A model generated the notes under the pieces. It was not told the DNA's origin, did no database searches, and saw only the letters and a program-made list of their open reading frames with translations. From positions 38,650,501 through 38,714,500 of the forward strand of contig OX031057.1 in NCBI GenBank assembly GCA_943736015.1: 64,000 bases of DNA, in the 5' to 3' direction. The stretch is from Tridacna crocea (taxonomy: Eukaryota; Mollusca; Bivalvia; Cardiida; Cardiidae). Position numbers and translations under genes: made by a program. Every line of letters starts with the position of its first letter. Within the stretch, counting starts at the first letter, position 1. This document shows, piece by piece, positions 20,334-34,700 of this stretch.

Positions 20334-20557
20334 ACCCATGTTTTCCTGGAGTTCAGTAACCAGTACTTCACACAATATTCTTCCCAAGCCACTAACTGTT
20401 TTTTCAACTCCACATAACTCTTGTCAGGTCCGCTTTTCAGATGTTGGAGAAGAAGTAATCCTGTCGCAATGTGTATTATCAAATCCCAGAAAAGCATGGC
20501 TGAGCCGAGGATCTAAACCAGCTAACCCGTGTCTAAAGTTGTGTTCGCTACGGACCC
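20334..20557 (-). repeat. SINE-like element copy c (unit 3)
   Basis: First unit with GTACATGTAC at the left edge. It keeps CCAGTACTTC and TCAGGTCCGC like units 1 and 2. Confidence 0.5.
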
Positions 20558-20751
20558 GATTGCTATTCAAATATCTGTCGAGTTTAACGTCAATAGAGTG
20601 TTGATTGGAAATGCTGTGATAGTTCTTACGATTAATAAAAGATAGGGAACCGATTTCAATCGCAAAATACCTATGTCTTCAAAACGTTTGAAATACTTTC
20701 AGTCCAAGATAGTAGGTGTTTGGTCAGTGCCATAATTCATATTTTCGTTTA

Positions 20752-21981
20752 CCTAGCTGTCAGTAAGTACCATCAATCCGATGTACCCCTAGCCCCTGAG
20801 AGGAGTCAACAAACGCTTGAGATTTAGCCAAGTCCTTTTTCCTTCAGCTGATTGTCCTGAGCTCTCAGTCCATGACACCAGCCATTCCCCCCTGGTTAAT
20901 AAACCACATGTTTTCCTCTCTACATAAGATGCTACCTTGATTGGTCAAGTGTAAGTGGATGCCCAGATTCTGGAATTTACCTTAACTGAATGTCGTTAGC
21001 TCTTACCCTCAGTCTGTTCGATGAAGCTTAGCCCATGAGATGTACCTCCTATCCGAGAAAGGTTTCTTCGTTTCTTTTGATTAATATGTATGCCTTTAAA
21101 ATGGAACCCTTTCAGGCACTGAAACTGTATCTACATGAATGTGATCGACCGGCATTCCTGAGCATGTATTCCCAGTCCGTGCTGTCATATATCCGTAGTC
21201 TTTAACTCGCACTTCAAACCATCGCACCGAGTTCTTGAGATTGTATCATCTGTTCGTGGAATGTTCCCTCAGTGTTTTTCATTTCCTCTTAGACTTGAAA
21301 CTCGTGCCTATAGTCCATTTGATGTTCCCCAGGCACTACACCACTGAACTGACTCGAATGCTTGCATTTGCCCTGTTTGCTGATAGCCTCGGCCCCTGAG
21401 AAACGTATCCTAAATCTGTGAGATGTACCCTTAGCGAGTAACTGTGCCCTGAGACCCGACAACTGTATGGTAAGGCTGTACCACATGTCCGTCTGATGTA
21501 CTCAAGGTTTGTAAGACGTGCACTTTGTCCATAGGTTATTCTCACATAACATGTCACGTATTGTAAGGTATTGAGATCCTTCTATAGTCATTGAGATGTA
21601 TTCTCGGGCCATGAAACCGTGATTTTACTTCCAGCCTGTCATCTTTCACCATAACTTGTGGGATGTTCCCATTTTCCTTTCTCCACACTCTTAGACTTTG
21701 ACTTTGCAGAAACCCTAAAACTGTGTCTGTCCTTATGTCAACCTTACGTCATGTGCCTCTATCCAAGATCAAAATTTTCTCCAAGTTCAAATGATGTAAC
21801 CTCTCTATTTTACATCTGTGCCTAAACTTTGGATTTACCTTCAGCCGATTAGCTTGTGCATTAGGTCTGTGCAATCTTTCCCCAATTTGTGAACTGTTTC
21901 TGCAATCCTAGGGCTCTTGGCCTCAGTCTATGGAATTGAGATATTAGTCGATGTGGGATGCCATTGAAACCCTTGTGCTAT
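20752..21981. repeat. Degenerate array of about 20 bp motifs (unit 3)
   Basis: Units 1-3 type (GCCTCGGCCCC near 21386, TTCCAGCC near 21659). Confidence 0.55.
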
Positions 21982-22059
21982 TTCCTTACTGTCGTTTTCC
22001 AACGTTTAAAAGGTGCCCTTTCTATTCTTTGACAATAAGTTTAATCCCAAAACCGTTTG

Positions 22060-22372
22060 TCCCCTCTCTCTTTTACTCTTATCGCTCTTGCTCTCTTCCT
22101 TACTTTGACATTGTATGTCGTTCTGGCTATCCCTCTTTCTGGGCTGTCTCTTTCTCTCTTCTCTTCCATCCTTCTATATCTCAGTCATTCTCTTACTCTT
22201 TCCTTTCGCTATCTCTCACTATCTCTATTTCTAATGTTTTCTTTTTCTCTGCCTGTTTCTCTATTTCTGTCTAACTCATTTCTTCTGTTCTCCAGACTCC
22301 ATTTTTCTTTCAATCTCAATCCCTCCCTCCTTCCTCTCTACACCTGTCTCTCTACTTTTGCCTGTCTCTCTG

Positions 22373-22407
<35 letters not shown>

Positions 22408-22659
22408 CTGTCTGCATCTGCCTCTCTGTGGCTCAATCTTCGTCTCTCTGCCTCTCTCTGGCTCTGTATCTCTGCCTATCTTATGCTCTATTTCAATTCC
22501 TCTTTTAGGCTCTATCTGTCAGACTCTCTTTTTCTCTATCCTGTTCTCTTTCTCTTTCGCTCTGTTCTCTTTCTCTTTCGCTCTCATTCTCTCTCTGTGT
22601 CTCTCACTCATTCTCTCTGTCTCTGTCTGTCTGTCTCTCTCTCTCTCCCTCACTCTCTC
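22060..22659 (+). repeat. Polypyrimidine tract with (CT)14 core (unit 3)
   Basis: Uninterrupted CT at 22376-22403, the same length as units 4 and 5. Confidence 0.9.
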
Positions 22660-22782
22660 ATTAACCACATATCATAGCTTACCTCTTCTTATAAGTTTTT
22701 TCAAGTTCACAGATCGCAGTTTTCTCCTTTACCCCACAAACTGCATTCTCTATTTCAGATTTATCCTCCTTCAGTCCTTTTT

Positions 22783-25700
22783 ACCCTCTGCCTCTTGCAA
22801 CACTTGGTATACTAAATTCTTACAAAATTGTTTCTACACTTGATCTACTTAACTGTGAGAGTATCATTGAGACACTTGATTTCTCATCTTAAACTTCGTT
22901 CGGATCACTGGATTTTCTTTATCACCTGGGAAATGTAACAACATAGTGATAATTAATTTATTAGGTCTTCGGAACAGTGAATTGACTTTTTTTCTCGCCG
23001 GGTAATTTGAACACTGTATTAATAATATTCTTACCAAGTCATTGCAACCAGGAACCAACCTTTTATGTAATCATTGCAACAATGGATTGAGAAGTCATTG
23101 TAACAGTGAATTAATTCATCTGTCACAGAGTCATTGCAACAATGGACTATTTCTTTTGTCATTACTACACTGGACTGATTATTTTTCTGCTAGTAATTAC
23201 AACAATGGGTTTAGAAATTTATAACCTAGTCATTGCAACATTGGATTGACTTATTTCTGTCCTTATCATTGCATCAATAGTTATCCTAACCTGACCAAGT
23301 AATATCAGTTATTGACTTATAAATTCCATATGTAGTGATTGTAATAGTGAATTTACCAAACTCTTACTTAGCTCCTGAAAGACTGGATTACTTGTTAAAA
23401 GTCATTATATGAGTGAATTGACATCGCTCTGAAGGTCATTGCAAGACTATTTTTTGCTTTGTTAGTTGTTGCAAATTTTGGACAGTTATAACTAGTTGTT
23501 CTAACATTCAACCGATGAATGTCTTGCCTAGCCATTAGTACTGAGATTGACCAATCTTTGCATAATCATTGTAACCTTAAACTGACTTCTCTTTAACCTA
23601 GTCATTGTAACAATGGACTGAGAAACTTTTTAATTTGTCATTGCTACACTGGATTGATTTTTTTTCTACTAGTAATGACTGTAATGGATTTAGAAATTGA
23701 TAACCTAGTCATTGCAACAATGGATTGACTTATTTCTGTGCTTGTCATTGAATCGGTAGATATCCTTACTTGACTAAGTTATATCAGTAACAGACTTTTA
23801 AATTCCATGTCTAGTGATTGTAATACTGAGTTGACCAATCTCTTCATTAGTCACTGCAAAACCAGATTGACACTGGTTAACCCATTACTACACAATCCCT
23901 ACTTTTGAGGCCCCTGAGAAAGAAGGGTTTAGAAAACATTGTGGGAAAAAGAGAAAATGCTGGTAACCAGCATTTCCTCCTTTTCCCACAACGTTTTCTA
24001 TCCTTCACAAAACAAATTTCAAATTTTCAGTCACTTTTATTGTGTCATCTGCAAATGTTTTTGATTTGGACAAACCTAAAATTTTGTCATTTGGTAATGA
24101 GATAAAATCATTGTAACAGTGAATTGACTTCTCTCAGAAGGTCATTGCAACAGTGTATGTTTTGCTTTGTTAGTCATTGCAATCCTGGACAGTTATAGTC
24201 ATTGTAATATTCACCTGATGAATGTCTCGCCTAGCCATTGGTACTGAGATTGACAAATCTTTTGCATAGTCATTGCAACCCTGACCCGACTTCTCTTTCA
24301 CTTAGTCATTGCAAGAATTGCTTGAGATTTTTTTTTTATCATAAATGGATATATTGATGTCACCTTGTCATTGCTACAATGGATTGATAATTCTATGACT
24401 TTGTCATTGGAACAATTGATTGACTATCCTCTCGCCTAGACTTTGTAACACTGGATTATACTAAATTCTTATAAAATTGCTTCGACAGTTGATCTAAACT
24501 GTGATAGTGATTCAGACACTGGATTTCTCATCTTAATCTTGGAGTTCGGATCAATGGATCTTTTCTATCACCTTGGTAAATGTAACAATGGAGTGATAAT
24601 TAATTTATAAAGATTTTGCAACAGTGAATTGACCTTTTTTTCTCACCAGATAATTGGAACACTGCATTAATAATATTCTTACCAAGTCCATGCAACCCTG
24701 AACTAACAGTTTACGTATGCATTGCAACAATGGTTTGAAAAATCATTGTAACTTAAACAGTGAATTATTTTATCTGTAACAAAGTCATTGCAACAATGGA
24801 TTAATTTTGTTTTATTTGTCACTGCTACACTGCATTGATTCTCTTTCTACTTGTAATTACAACAATGGATTTAAAAATTTATAACCAAGTCAATGCTAAA
24901 ATGGATTGACTCATTTCTGTTCTTGTCATTGCATCAATAGATATCCTATCCTGATCAAGTAATATCACTTCTAGATATATCAATTCCATACCTAGTGATT
25001 GTAACAATGAATTTACCAATCTCTTACTCAGTCACTGCAAAACTAGATTGACTTGTTAAAATCATTGCAATAGTGAAGTAACTTGTCTCAGAAGGTCATT
25101 GCAACTCTGCATTTTTTGCTTTGTTAGTCATTGCAGTCCTGGAGAGTTATAATTGGTCATTGCAACATTCAACTGATGAATGTTGCTTCTAGTCATTGGC
25201 ACTGAGATTGACAAATCTTTGTGTAGTCATTGCAAGCCTGGACTGACTTCTCTTTTACCTAGTCATTGCAACAATGGATTGAGAAACACTTTATCATTGC
25301 TGCGCTGGATTGATTATTTTTCTACCAGTGATTACAAAAAATGGACTTAGAAATCTATAACCTAGTCATTGCAACAATTGATTGTCATTGCATCAATAGA
25401 TATCCTAACCTGACCAAGTAATACCAGTTTTAGACTTATAAAGTCCATATCTAGTGATTGTAAGACTGAATTTACCAATCTGTTACTCAGCCGGTGAAAA
25501 ACTGGATTATTCGTTAAGTCATCATAACAGTGAATTGACTTCTCTCTGATGGTCATTGCAACACTGTATTTTTGCTTTGTTCATCATTGCAATTCTGGAC
25601 AGTCATAACTAGTCATTGCAACATTGAACTGGTGAATGTTTCGCCTAGCCTTTGGTAATTCGATTTACAAATCTTTGCATAGTAGTTGCAACCCTATACC

Positions 25701-27600
25701 GACTTCTCTCTCACCTAGTCATTGCAACAATAGAATGAGAAACTTTTGTATTTGCCATTGCAACACTGGATTGATTATTTCCTACTATTAATTACAACAA
25801 TGGATTTAGTAATTTATAACCTAGTGATGCAACAATTGAATGACTTATTTCTGTGCTTGTTATTGGATCAATAGATATCCTTATCTGACCAGGTAATACA
25901 AGTTCTAGACTTGTAAATTCCAAATCTAGTGATAGTAATACTGAATTTATCGATCTCTAAGTCACTGCAAAACTAGATTGACTTGTTAAAATCATTGTAA
26001 CAGTAAACTGACTAATCTCAGGTCATTGAAACACTATTTTTTTGCTCTGTTAGTCATTGCAATCTTGGACAGTTGTAACTAGTGATTGCAACATTCAACT
26101 GATAAATGTCTCGCCTAGCCATTGGTACTGAGATTGACAAATCTTTGCATTGTCATTTCAGCCCTGGACCGACTTCTCTTTCACCTCGTCATTGCAACAA
26201 TGGATTAACTTATTTCTGTTCTTGCCATTGCATCAATAGATATCCTAACTTGACCAAGTAATGTCACTTATCTATAGACATATAAATTCCATATCTAGTG
26301 ATTGTAAGACTGAATTTACCAATCTCTTATTTAGTCACTGAAAAACTGGATAACTCATTAAAACCATTGTAACAGTGAACTGACTGCTTTCAGAAGGTCA
26401 TTGCAACACTGTACTTTTTGCTTTATTTCTCATTGCAATCCTGGACTGTTATAACTAGTCATTGCAACACTGAAGTGATGAATGTCTCGTGGTACTGAGA
26501 CTGAGAAATTTTTGTGTGGTAATTGCAACCCTAGACTGACTTCTCTTTGATGTAGTCATTGCAACAAAGGATTGAGAAACTTTATAATTTGTCATTGATA
26601 CGATCATTTTTCTACTAGTAATTACAATAATGGGTTTAGAAATTTATAACACAGTAATTGCAACAGTGGATTGACTTATTTCTGTGCTTGTCATTGTATC
26701 AATAGATATCTTAACCTGACCAAGTGATATCAGTTATAGACTTATAAATTCAATATCTAGTATTTGTAATACTGAAATCAACATCTCTTACTCAGCCGTA
26801 GAACACCTTGATTACTCGTTAAATGTCTATATAACAGTGAATTGACTTCTTTCAGAAGGTCATTGCAACACTGTATGTTTTGCTTTGTTAGTCATTGCAA
26901 TCCTGGACAGTTATAAGTAGTCATTGCAACATTCAACTGATGAATGTCTCGCCTAGCCATAGATGCTGAGATTGATAATACTTTGCATAGTCATTGCAAG
27001 CCTGGACTAACTTCTCATTGACCTAGTCATTGCAACAATGCATTGAGAAACTTTTTGTCATAGCATCTCTGGATTGATTTTTTTTCACTACTGATTACAC
27101 GATAGATTTAGAAATTGATAAACTAGTCATTGAAACAATGGATTGACTCATTTCTATGCTTGTCATTGCATCAATAGTTATCCTAACCTGACCTAGTAAT
27201 AATAGTTATAGACTTATAAATTCTAAGTCTAGTGATTGTAATACTGAATTTAGCAATCTTTTACTTAGTCACTGCAAAATAGATGGACTGATTAAAAGTC
27301 ATTATAACGGTTAACTGGCTTCTCTCAGAAGGTCATTGCAACACAGCATTTTTTGCTACACCTAATTGTTCCAACAATGGATTGAGAATTTGTTTGTCAT
27401 TGCCACACTGGATTATTTTTCTACTGTTAAATACAACAATGGATTTAGAAATTTATAACAAAGTCATTACAACAATTGATTGATTTATTTCTGTGCTTGT
27501 CATTGCATCAATAGATATTCTAACCTGACCGAGTAATATCAATTATAGAGTTATGAATTCCATCTCTATTGATTGAAATACTGATTTTACCAATTTCTTA
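22783..27600. repeat. Main minisatellite block (units 3/4)
   Basis: Carries CAACATAGTGAT near 22940 (CAACGTAGTGAT in units 1, 2 and 7) and GACAGTCATAAC near 25600 (GACAGTGATAAC in units 1 and 2). Right-end states match units 2 and 4. No gene. Confidence 0.92.
23881..24101. mobile_element. piggyBac-like MITE (unit 3)
   Basis: Hairpin core at 23932-23998. TTTAGAAAAC at the base adds a pair and extends the stem to 23930-24000. Confidence 0.75.
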
Positions 27601-28089
27601 AATGCACCTATCCATGCTTTATTGAAGTTTCTTCTACCAGTACTTTGCACTATGTCTGTTTCAAACCACTGTCTGCTTTCTCACATAAACAAGTCGAAAC
27701 GCTGATTGGCAGTAAAGAAACGGGTATCCTGTCGCACTGAATATATGTCAAAGATCTTAAAGTGAAACAGCTTTAGCTAGGGAGTCAAAGTATCAATCCG
27801 AGTCTTAAGTGCGGAATGTTGCTAACAGAGCCTGTGGATTTTTAGAGATAATGATAACAGAGAGAGAGTAAAGAGAGGCAGAGAGTGTGTGAGGGAGTGA
27901 GTTTGAGAAAGCTTTGATTTTGACATTTTTACTTTATAGTGGAAAGGTTGTATTGTGGATGAAAAAATAGTTTGTAAGGCTAATGACGGAAAAGGGAAAT
28001 ATCTATACCGTGATAGATTTGAATAGACACGTGTTGAAAATGTTAGAGGGAAAATATTATAACAGCCACACGCTTCTTTTCCACATAAC
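27601..28089 (-). repeat. SINE-like element copy a (unit 4)
   Basis: GAGAGAGTAAAG and CTTTCTCACATAAAC states, as in units 1, 5 and 7. Confidence 0.55.
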
Positions 28090-28548
28090 AAATGTCAATG
28101 CACTGAATATCTATAACTATAACTCTAACAAGTGTTACCTGCACTGAAGGAAGGATCCAGTTAGTCTTAAATTATCTTTGATGTTCATTGAACAACGGTA
28201 ATTTGCTTTGTCGAGATCTTCACAACGCAAATTGTCTAGTCAGCTTGAGAATTATATTATTCTATTCAGTAATTTAGATGACTTGTTCTTGACAACCACA
28301 CTTATTTGTTGACATAAAGCAATAATGGAATTTAAGAAAGTAGATAAATATCAGATATCCATATTGTTAGAATAGAGATGGTGATTTAAAGGGCTGGCTG
28401 TAAGGGGAGGTGGAGGCCAGGGAAAATTAATCAGACTGGTAAAATGTTGGTTGATAGGTAATGGTTGTAGTGTTGATACCGGATTTATTAGTAGAGATCG
28501 TTGTGTTTGTTTTCTTGGTGTTTTATGGCCTAATTGGTCAATACTGTC

Positions 28549-29061
28549 AATGCACCTACCCATGCTTTATTGAAGTTTATTTTTACCAGTACTTTACAGA
28601 TTGTCTGTTTTAAACCACTGTTTGCTTTCCCTCATTAATAAATCAAAATGCCGATTGGCAGTAAAGAAAAATGTATCTTGTCGCAATGAACATATAAAAA
28701 GGTCTTGACGAAGAGCTTTGGAACAGCTTCTGATAGGGAGTCGAACCAGCAACCCGAGAGTTTTATGCCTGGAATGTTAAGGAGCCTCTTGATTTAAGGA
28801 GATACATGTATGAAGACCGAGAGACTGTGACAGGCAGAGAGTATATTATGAGGGATTGGGTTTGAGAGAGCTTTTGATTTTGACACGTTTACCTTATAGT
28901 GAAAGGTTGTATTGTGGATAAAAAATAGTGAATTACTAAGGCCAATGACAGAAAAGCAAAATATCTATAAAGTGCTAGGGTTTAATATTCATGTTTTAAA
29001 AATGTTTAAATGGTAAATATCGGAACTGATATAAAAGAAACTCTGTTCTTTTTCACATAAC
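28549..29061 (-). repeat. SINE-like element copy b, B box at 28737-28747 (unit 4)
   Basis: B box intact. GTGCTAGGG near 28974 (GTGCTAAGG in units 1-3). Confidence 0.6.
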
Positions 29062-29298
29062 CATCGTTGAAACAAGGAACAGCAATGAGAGACCAGAATC
29101 GCAGTTAATTTCATCAAATATGGGAAAATAATCTTCCATGTTAGCACTGGCGATCCCCTCTCTCTCTAGACTTGTAGATAAGCGACTGAGCTAATAGATT
29201 AGTCTTTTACGATTTATTGATTGAGTGGTTAGTTGACTGTATGTGTTTAACAGCGTTTTCAACAATATTCGAGTTATATTAGGGCGGCCTGTACATGT

Positions 29299-29522
29299 AC
29301 CCATGTTTTCCTGGAGTTCAGTAACCATTACTTCACACAATATTCTTCCCAAGCCACTAACTGTTTTTTCAACTCCACATAACTCTTGTCAGATCCGCTT
29401 TTCAGATGTTGGAGAAGAAGTAATCCTGTCGCAATGTGTATTATCAAATCCCAGAAAAGCATGGCTGAGCCGAGGATCTAAACCAGCTAACCCGTGTCTA
29501 AAGTTGTGTTCGCTACGGACCC
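29299..29522 (-). repeat. SINE-like element copy c (unit 4)
   Basis: CCATTACTTC and TCAGATCCGC replace the units 1-3 states. An upstream T-to-C change near 29270 lengthens a meaningless plus frame to 108 residues here and in unit 5. Confidence 0.5.
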
Positions 29523-29716
29523 GATTGCTATTCAAATATCTGTCGAGTTTAACGTCAATAGAGTGTTGATTGGAAATGCTGTGATAGTTCTTACGATTAA
29601 TAAAAGATAGGGAACCGATTTCAATCGCAAAATACCTATGTCTTCAAAACGTTTGAAATACTTTCAGTCCAAGATAGTAGGTGTTTGGTCAGTGCCATAA
29701 TTCATATTTTCGTTTA

Positions 29717-30949
29717 CCTAGCTGTCAGTAAGTACCATCAATCCGATGTACCCCTAGCCCCTGAGAGGAGTCAACAAACGCTTGAGATTTAGCCAAGTCC
29801 TTTTTTCCTTCAGCTGATTGTCCTGAGCTCTCAGTCCATGACACCAGCCATTCCCCCCTGGTTAATAAACCACATGTTTTCCTCTCTACATAAGATGCTA
29901 CCTTGATTGGTCAAGTGTAAGTGGATGCCCAGATTCTGGAATTTACCTTAACTGAATGTCGTTAGCTCTTACCCTCAGTCTGTTCGATGAAGCTTAGCCT
30001 ATGAGATGTACCTCCTATCCGAGAAAGGTTTCTTCGTTTCTTTTGATTAATATGTATGCCTTTAAAATGGAACCCTTTCAGGCACTGAAACTGTATCTAC
30101 ATGAATGTGATCGACCGGCATTCCTGAGCATGTATTCCCAGTCCGTGCTGTCATATATCCGTAGTCTTTAACTCGCACTTCAAACCATCGCACCGAGTTC
30201 TTGAGATTGTATCATCTGTTCGTGGAATGTTCCCTCAGTGTTTTTCATTTCCTCTTAGACTTGAAACTCGTGCCTATAGTCCATTTGATGTTCCCCAGGC
30301 ACTACACCACTGAACTGACTCGAATGCTTGCATTTGCCCTGTTTGCTGATAGCCTCAGCCCCTGAGAAACGTATCCTAAATCTGTGAGATGTACCCTTAG
30401 CGAGTAACTGTGCCCTGAGACCCGACAACTGTATGGTAAGGCTGTACCACATGTCCGTCTGATGTACTCAAGGTTTGTAAGACGTGCACTTTGTCCATAG
30501 GTTATTCTCACATAACATGTCACGTATTGTAAGGTATTGAGATCCTTCTATAGTCATTGAGATGTATTCTCGGGCCATGAAACCGTGATTTTACTTCGAG
30601 CCTGTCATCTTTCACCATAACTTGTGGGATGTTCCCATTTTCCTTTCTCCACACTCTTAGACTTTGACTTTGCAGAAACCCTAAAACTGTGTCTCTGTCC
30701 TTATGTCAACCTTACGTCATGTGCCTCTATCCAAGATCAAAATTTTCTCCAAGTTCAAATGATGTAACCTCTCTATTTTACATCTGTGCCTAAACTTTGG
30801 ATTTACCTTCAGCCGATTAGCTTGTGCATTAGGTCTGTGCAATCTTTCCCCAATTTGTGAACTGTTTCTGCAATCCTAGGGCTCTTGGCCTCAGTCTATG
30901 GAATTGAGATATTAGTCGATGTGGGATGCCATTGAAACCCTTGTGCTAT
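29717..30949. repeat. Degenerate array of about 20 bp motifs (unit 4)
   Basis: Units 4-7 type: GCCTCAGCCCC, TTCGAGCC and an added TC near 30693, plus the extra T near 29805 shared with unit 5. Confidence 0.55.
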
Positions 30950-31027
30950 TTCCTTACTGTCGTTTTCCAACGTTTAAAAGGTGCCCTTTCTATTCTTTGA
31001 CAATAAGTTTAATCCCAAAACCGTTTG

Positions 31028-31340
31028 TCCCCTCTCTCTTTTACTCTTATCGCTCTTGCTCTCTTCCTTACTTTGACATTGTATGTCGTTCTGGCTATCC
31101 CTCTTTCTGGGCTGTCTCTTTCTCTCTTCTCTTCCATCCTTCTATATCTCAGTCATTCTCTTACTCTTTCCTTTCGCTATCTCTCACTATCTCTATTTCT
31201 AATGTTTTCTTTTTCTCTGCCTGTTTCTCTATTTCTGTCTAACTCATTTCTTCTGTTCTCCAGACTCCATTTTTCTTTCAATCTCAATCCCTCCCTCCTT
31301 CCTCTCTACACCTGTCTCTCTACTTTTGCCTGTCTCTCTG

Positions 31341-31375
<35 letters not shown>

Positions 31376-31627
31376 CTGTCTGCATCTGCCTCTCTGTGGC
31401 TCAATCTTCGTCTCTCTGCCTCTCTCTGGCTCTGTATCTCTGCCTATCTTATGCTCTATTTCAATTCCTCTTTTAGGCTCTATCTGTCAGACTCTCTTTT
31501 TCTCTATCCTGTTCTCTTTCTCTTTCGCTCTGTTCTCTTTCTCTTTCGCTCTCATTCTCTCTCTGTGTCTCTCACTCATTCTCTCTGTCTCTGTCTGTCT
31601 GTCTCTCTCTCTCTCCCTCACTCTCTC
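31028..31627 (+). repeat. Polypyrimidine tract with (CT)14 core (unit 4)
   Basis: Uninterrupted CT at 31344-31371. Confidence 0.9.
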
Positions 31628-31750
31628 ATTAACCACATATCATAGCTTACCTCTTCTTATAAGTTTTTTCAAGTTCACAGATCGCAGTTTTCTCCTTTAC
31701 CCCACAAACTGCATTCTCTATTTCAGATTTATCCTCCTTCAGTCCTTTTT

Positions 31751-34700
31751 ACCCTCTGCCTCTTGCAACACTTGGTATACTAAATTCTTACAAAATTGTT
31801 TCTACACTTGATCTACTTAACTGTGAGAGTATCATTGAGACACTTGATTTCTCATCTTAAACTTCGTTCGGATCACTGGATTTTCTTTATCACCTGGGAA
31901 ATGTAACAACATAGTGATAATTAATTTATTAGGTCTTCGGAACAGTGAATTGACTTTTTTTCTCGCCGGGTAATTTGAACACTGTATTAATAATATTCTT
32001 ACCAAGTCATTGCAACCAGGAACCAACCTTTTATGTAATCATTGCAACAATGGATTGAGAAGTCATTGTAACAGTGAATTAATTCATCTGTCACAGAGTC
32101 ATTGCAACAATGGACTATTTCTTTTGTCATTACTACACTGGACTGATTATTTTTCTGCTAGTAATTACAACAATGGGTTTAGAAATTTATAACCTAGTCA
32201 TTGCAACATTGGATTGACTTATTTCTGTCCTTATCATTGCATCAATAGTTATCCTAACCTGACCAAGTAATATCAGTTATTGACTTATAAATTCCATATG
32301 TAGTGATTGTAATAGTGAATTTACCAAACTCTTACTTAGCTCCTGAAAGACTGGATTACTTGTTAAAAGTCATTATATGAGTGAATTGACATCGCTCTGA
32401 AGGTCATTGCAAGACTATTTTTTGCTTTGTTAGTTGTTGCAAATTTTGGACAGTTATAACTAGTTGTTCTAACATTCAACCGATGAATGTCTTGCCTAGC
32501 CATTAGTACTGAGATTGACCAATCTTTGCATAATCATTGTAACCTTAAACTGACTTCTCTTTAACCTAGTCATTGTAACAATGGACTGAGAAACTTTTTA
32601 ATTTGTCATTGCTACACTGGATTGATTTTTTTTCTACTAGTAATGACTGTAATGGATTTAGAAATTGATAACCTAGTCATTGCAACAATGGATTGACTTA
32701 TTTCTGTGCTTGTCATTGAATCGGTAGATATCCTTACTTGACTAAGTTATATCAGTAACAGACTTTTAAATTCCATGTCTAGTGATTGTAATACTGAGTT
32801 GACCAATCTCTTCATTAGTCACTGCAAAACCAGATTGACACTGGTTAACCCATTACTACACAATCCCTACTTTTGAGGCCCCTGAGAAAGAAGGGTTTAG
32901 AAAACATTGTGGGAAAAAGAGAAAATGCTGGTAACCAGCATTTCCTCCTTTTCCCACAACGTTTTCTATCCTTCACAAAACAAATTTCAAATTTTCAGTC
33001 ACTTTTATTGTGTCATCTGCAAATGTTTTTGATTTGGACAAACCTAAAATTTTGTCATTTGGTAATGAGATAAAATCATTGTAACAGTGAATTGACTTCT
33101 CTCAGAAGGTCATTGCAACAGTGTATGTTTTGCTTTGTTAGTCATTGCAATCCTGGACAGTTATAGTCATTGTAATATTCACCTGATGAATGTCTCGCCT
33201 AGCCATTGGTACTGAGATTGACAAATCTTTTGCATAGTCATTGCAACCCTGACCCGACTTCTCTTTCACTTAGTCATTGCAAGAATTGCTTGAGATTTTT
33301 TTTTTATCATAAATGGATATATTGATGTCACCTTGTCATTGCTACAATGGATTGATAATTCTATGACTTTGTCATTGGAACAATTGATTGACTATCCTCT
33401 CGCCTAGACTTTGTAACACTGGATTATACTAAATTCTTATAAAATTGCTTCGACAGTTGATCTAAACTGTGATAGTGATTCAGACACTGGATTTCTCATC
33501 TTAATCTTGGAGTTCGGATCAATGGATCTTTTCTATCACCTTGGTAAATGTAACAATGGAGTGATAATTAATTTATAAAGATTTTGCAACAGTGAATTGA
33601 CCTTTTTTTCTCACCAGATAATTGGAACACTGCATTAATAATATTCTTACCAAGTCCATGCAACCCTGAACTAACAGTTTACGTATGCATTGCAACAATG
33701 GTTTGAAAAATCATTGTAACTTAAACAGTGAATTATTTTATCTGTAACAAAGTCATTGCAACAATGGATTAATTTTGTTTTATTTGTCACTGCTACACTG
33801 CATTGATTCTCTTTCTACTTGTAATTACAACAATGGATTTAAAAATTTATAACCAAGTCAATGCTAAAATGGATTGACTCATTTCTGTTCTTGTCATTGC
33901 ATCAATAGATATCCTATCCTGATCAAGTAATATCACTTCTAGATATATCAATTCCATACCTAGTGATTGTAACAATGAATTTACCAATCTCTTACTCAGT
34001 CACTGCAAAACTAGATTGACTTGTTAAAATCATTGCAATAGTGAAGTAACTTGTCTCAGAAGGTCATTGCAACTCTGCATTTTTTGCTTTGTTAGTCATT
34101 GCAGTCCTGGAGAGTTATAATTGGTCATTGCAACATTCAACTGATGAATGTTGCTTCTAGTCATTGGCACTGAGATTGACAAATCTTTGTGTAGTCATTG
34201 CAAGCCTGGACTGACTTCTCTTTTACCTAGTCATTGCAACAATGGATTGAGAAACACTTTATCATTGCTGCGCTGGATTGATTATTTTTCTACCAGTGAT
34301 TACAAAAAATGGACTTAGAAATCTATAACCTAGTCATTGCAACAATTGATTGTCATTGCATCAATAGATATCCTAACCTGACCAAGTAATACCAGTTTTA
34401 GACTTATAAAGTCCATATCTAGTGATTGTAAGACTGAATTTACCAATCTGTTACTCAGCCGGTGAAAAACTGGATTATTCGTTAAGTCATCATAACAGTG
34501 AATTGACTTCTCTCTGATGGTCATTGCAACACTGTATTTTTGCTTTGTTCATCATTGCAATTCTGGACAGTCATAACTAGTCATTGCAACATTGAACTGG
34601 TGAATGTTTCGCCTAGCCTTTGGTAATTCGATTTACAAATCTTTGCATAGTAGTTGCAACCCTATACCGACTTCTCTCTCACCTAGTCATTGCAACAATA

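Larger units (their letters stand above)
17948..26906. repeat. Macrosatellite unit 3 (8959 bp)
   Basis: This is the shortest copy. It lost 6 bp near 19150, where the others read CTATAACTATAACTC and this one reads CTATAACTC, and its CT core is (CT)14. It is the first unit with TACATGTACCC near 20330 (TACATATACCC in units 1 and 2) and the first with TTTAGAAAAC at the MITE hairpin base (TTTCGAAAAC in units 1 and 2). Confidence 0.97.
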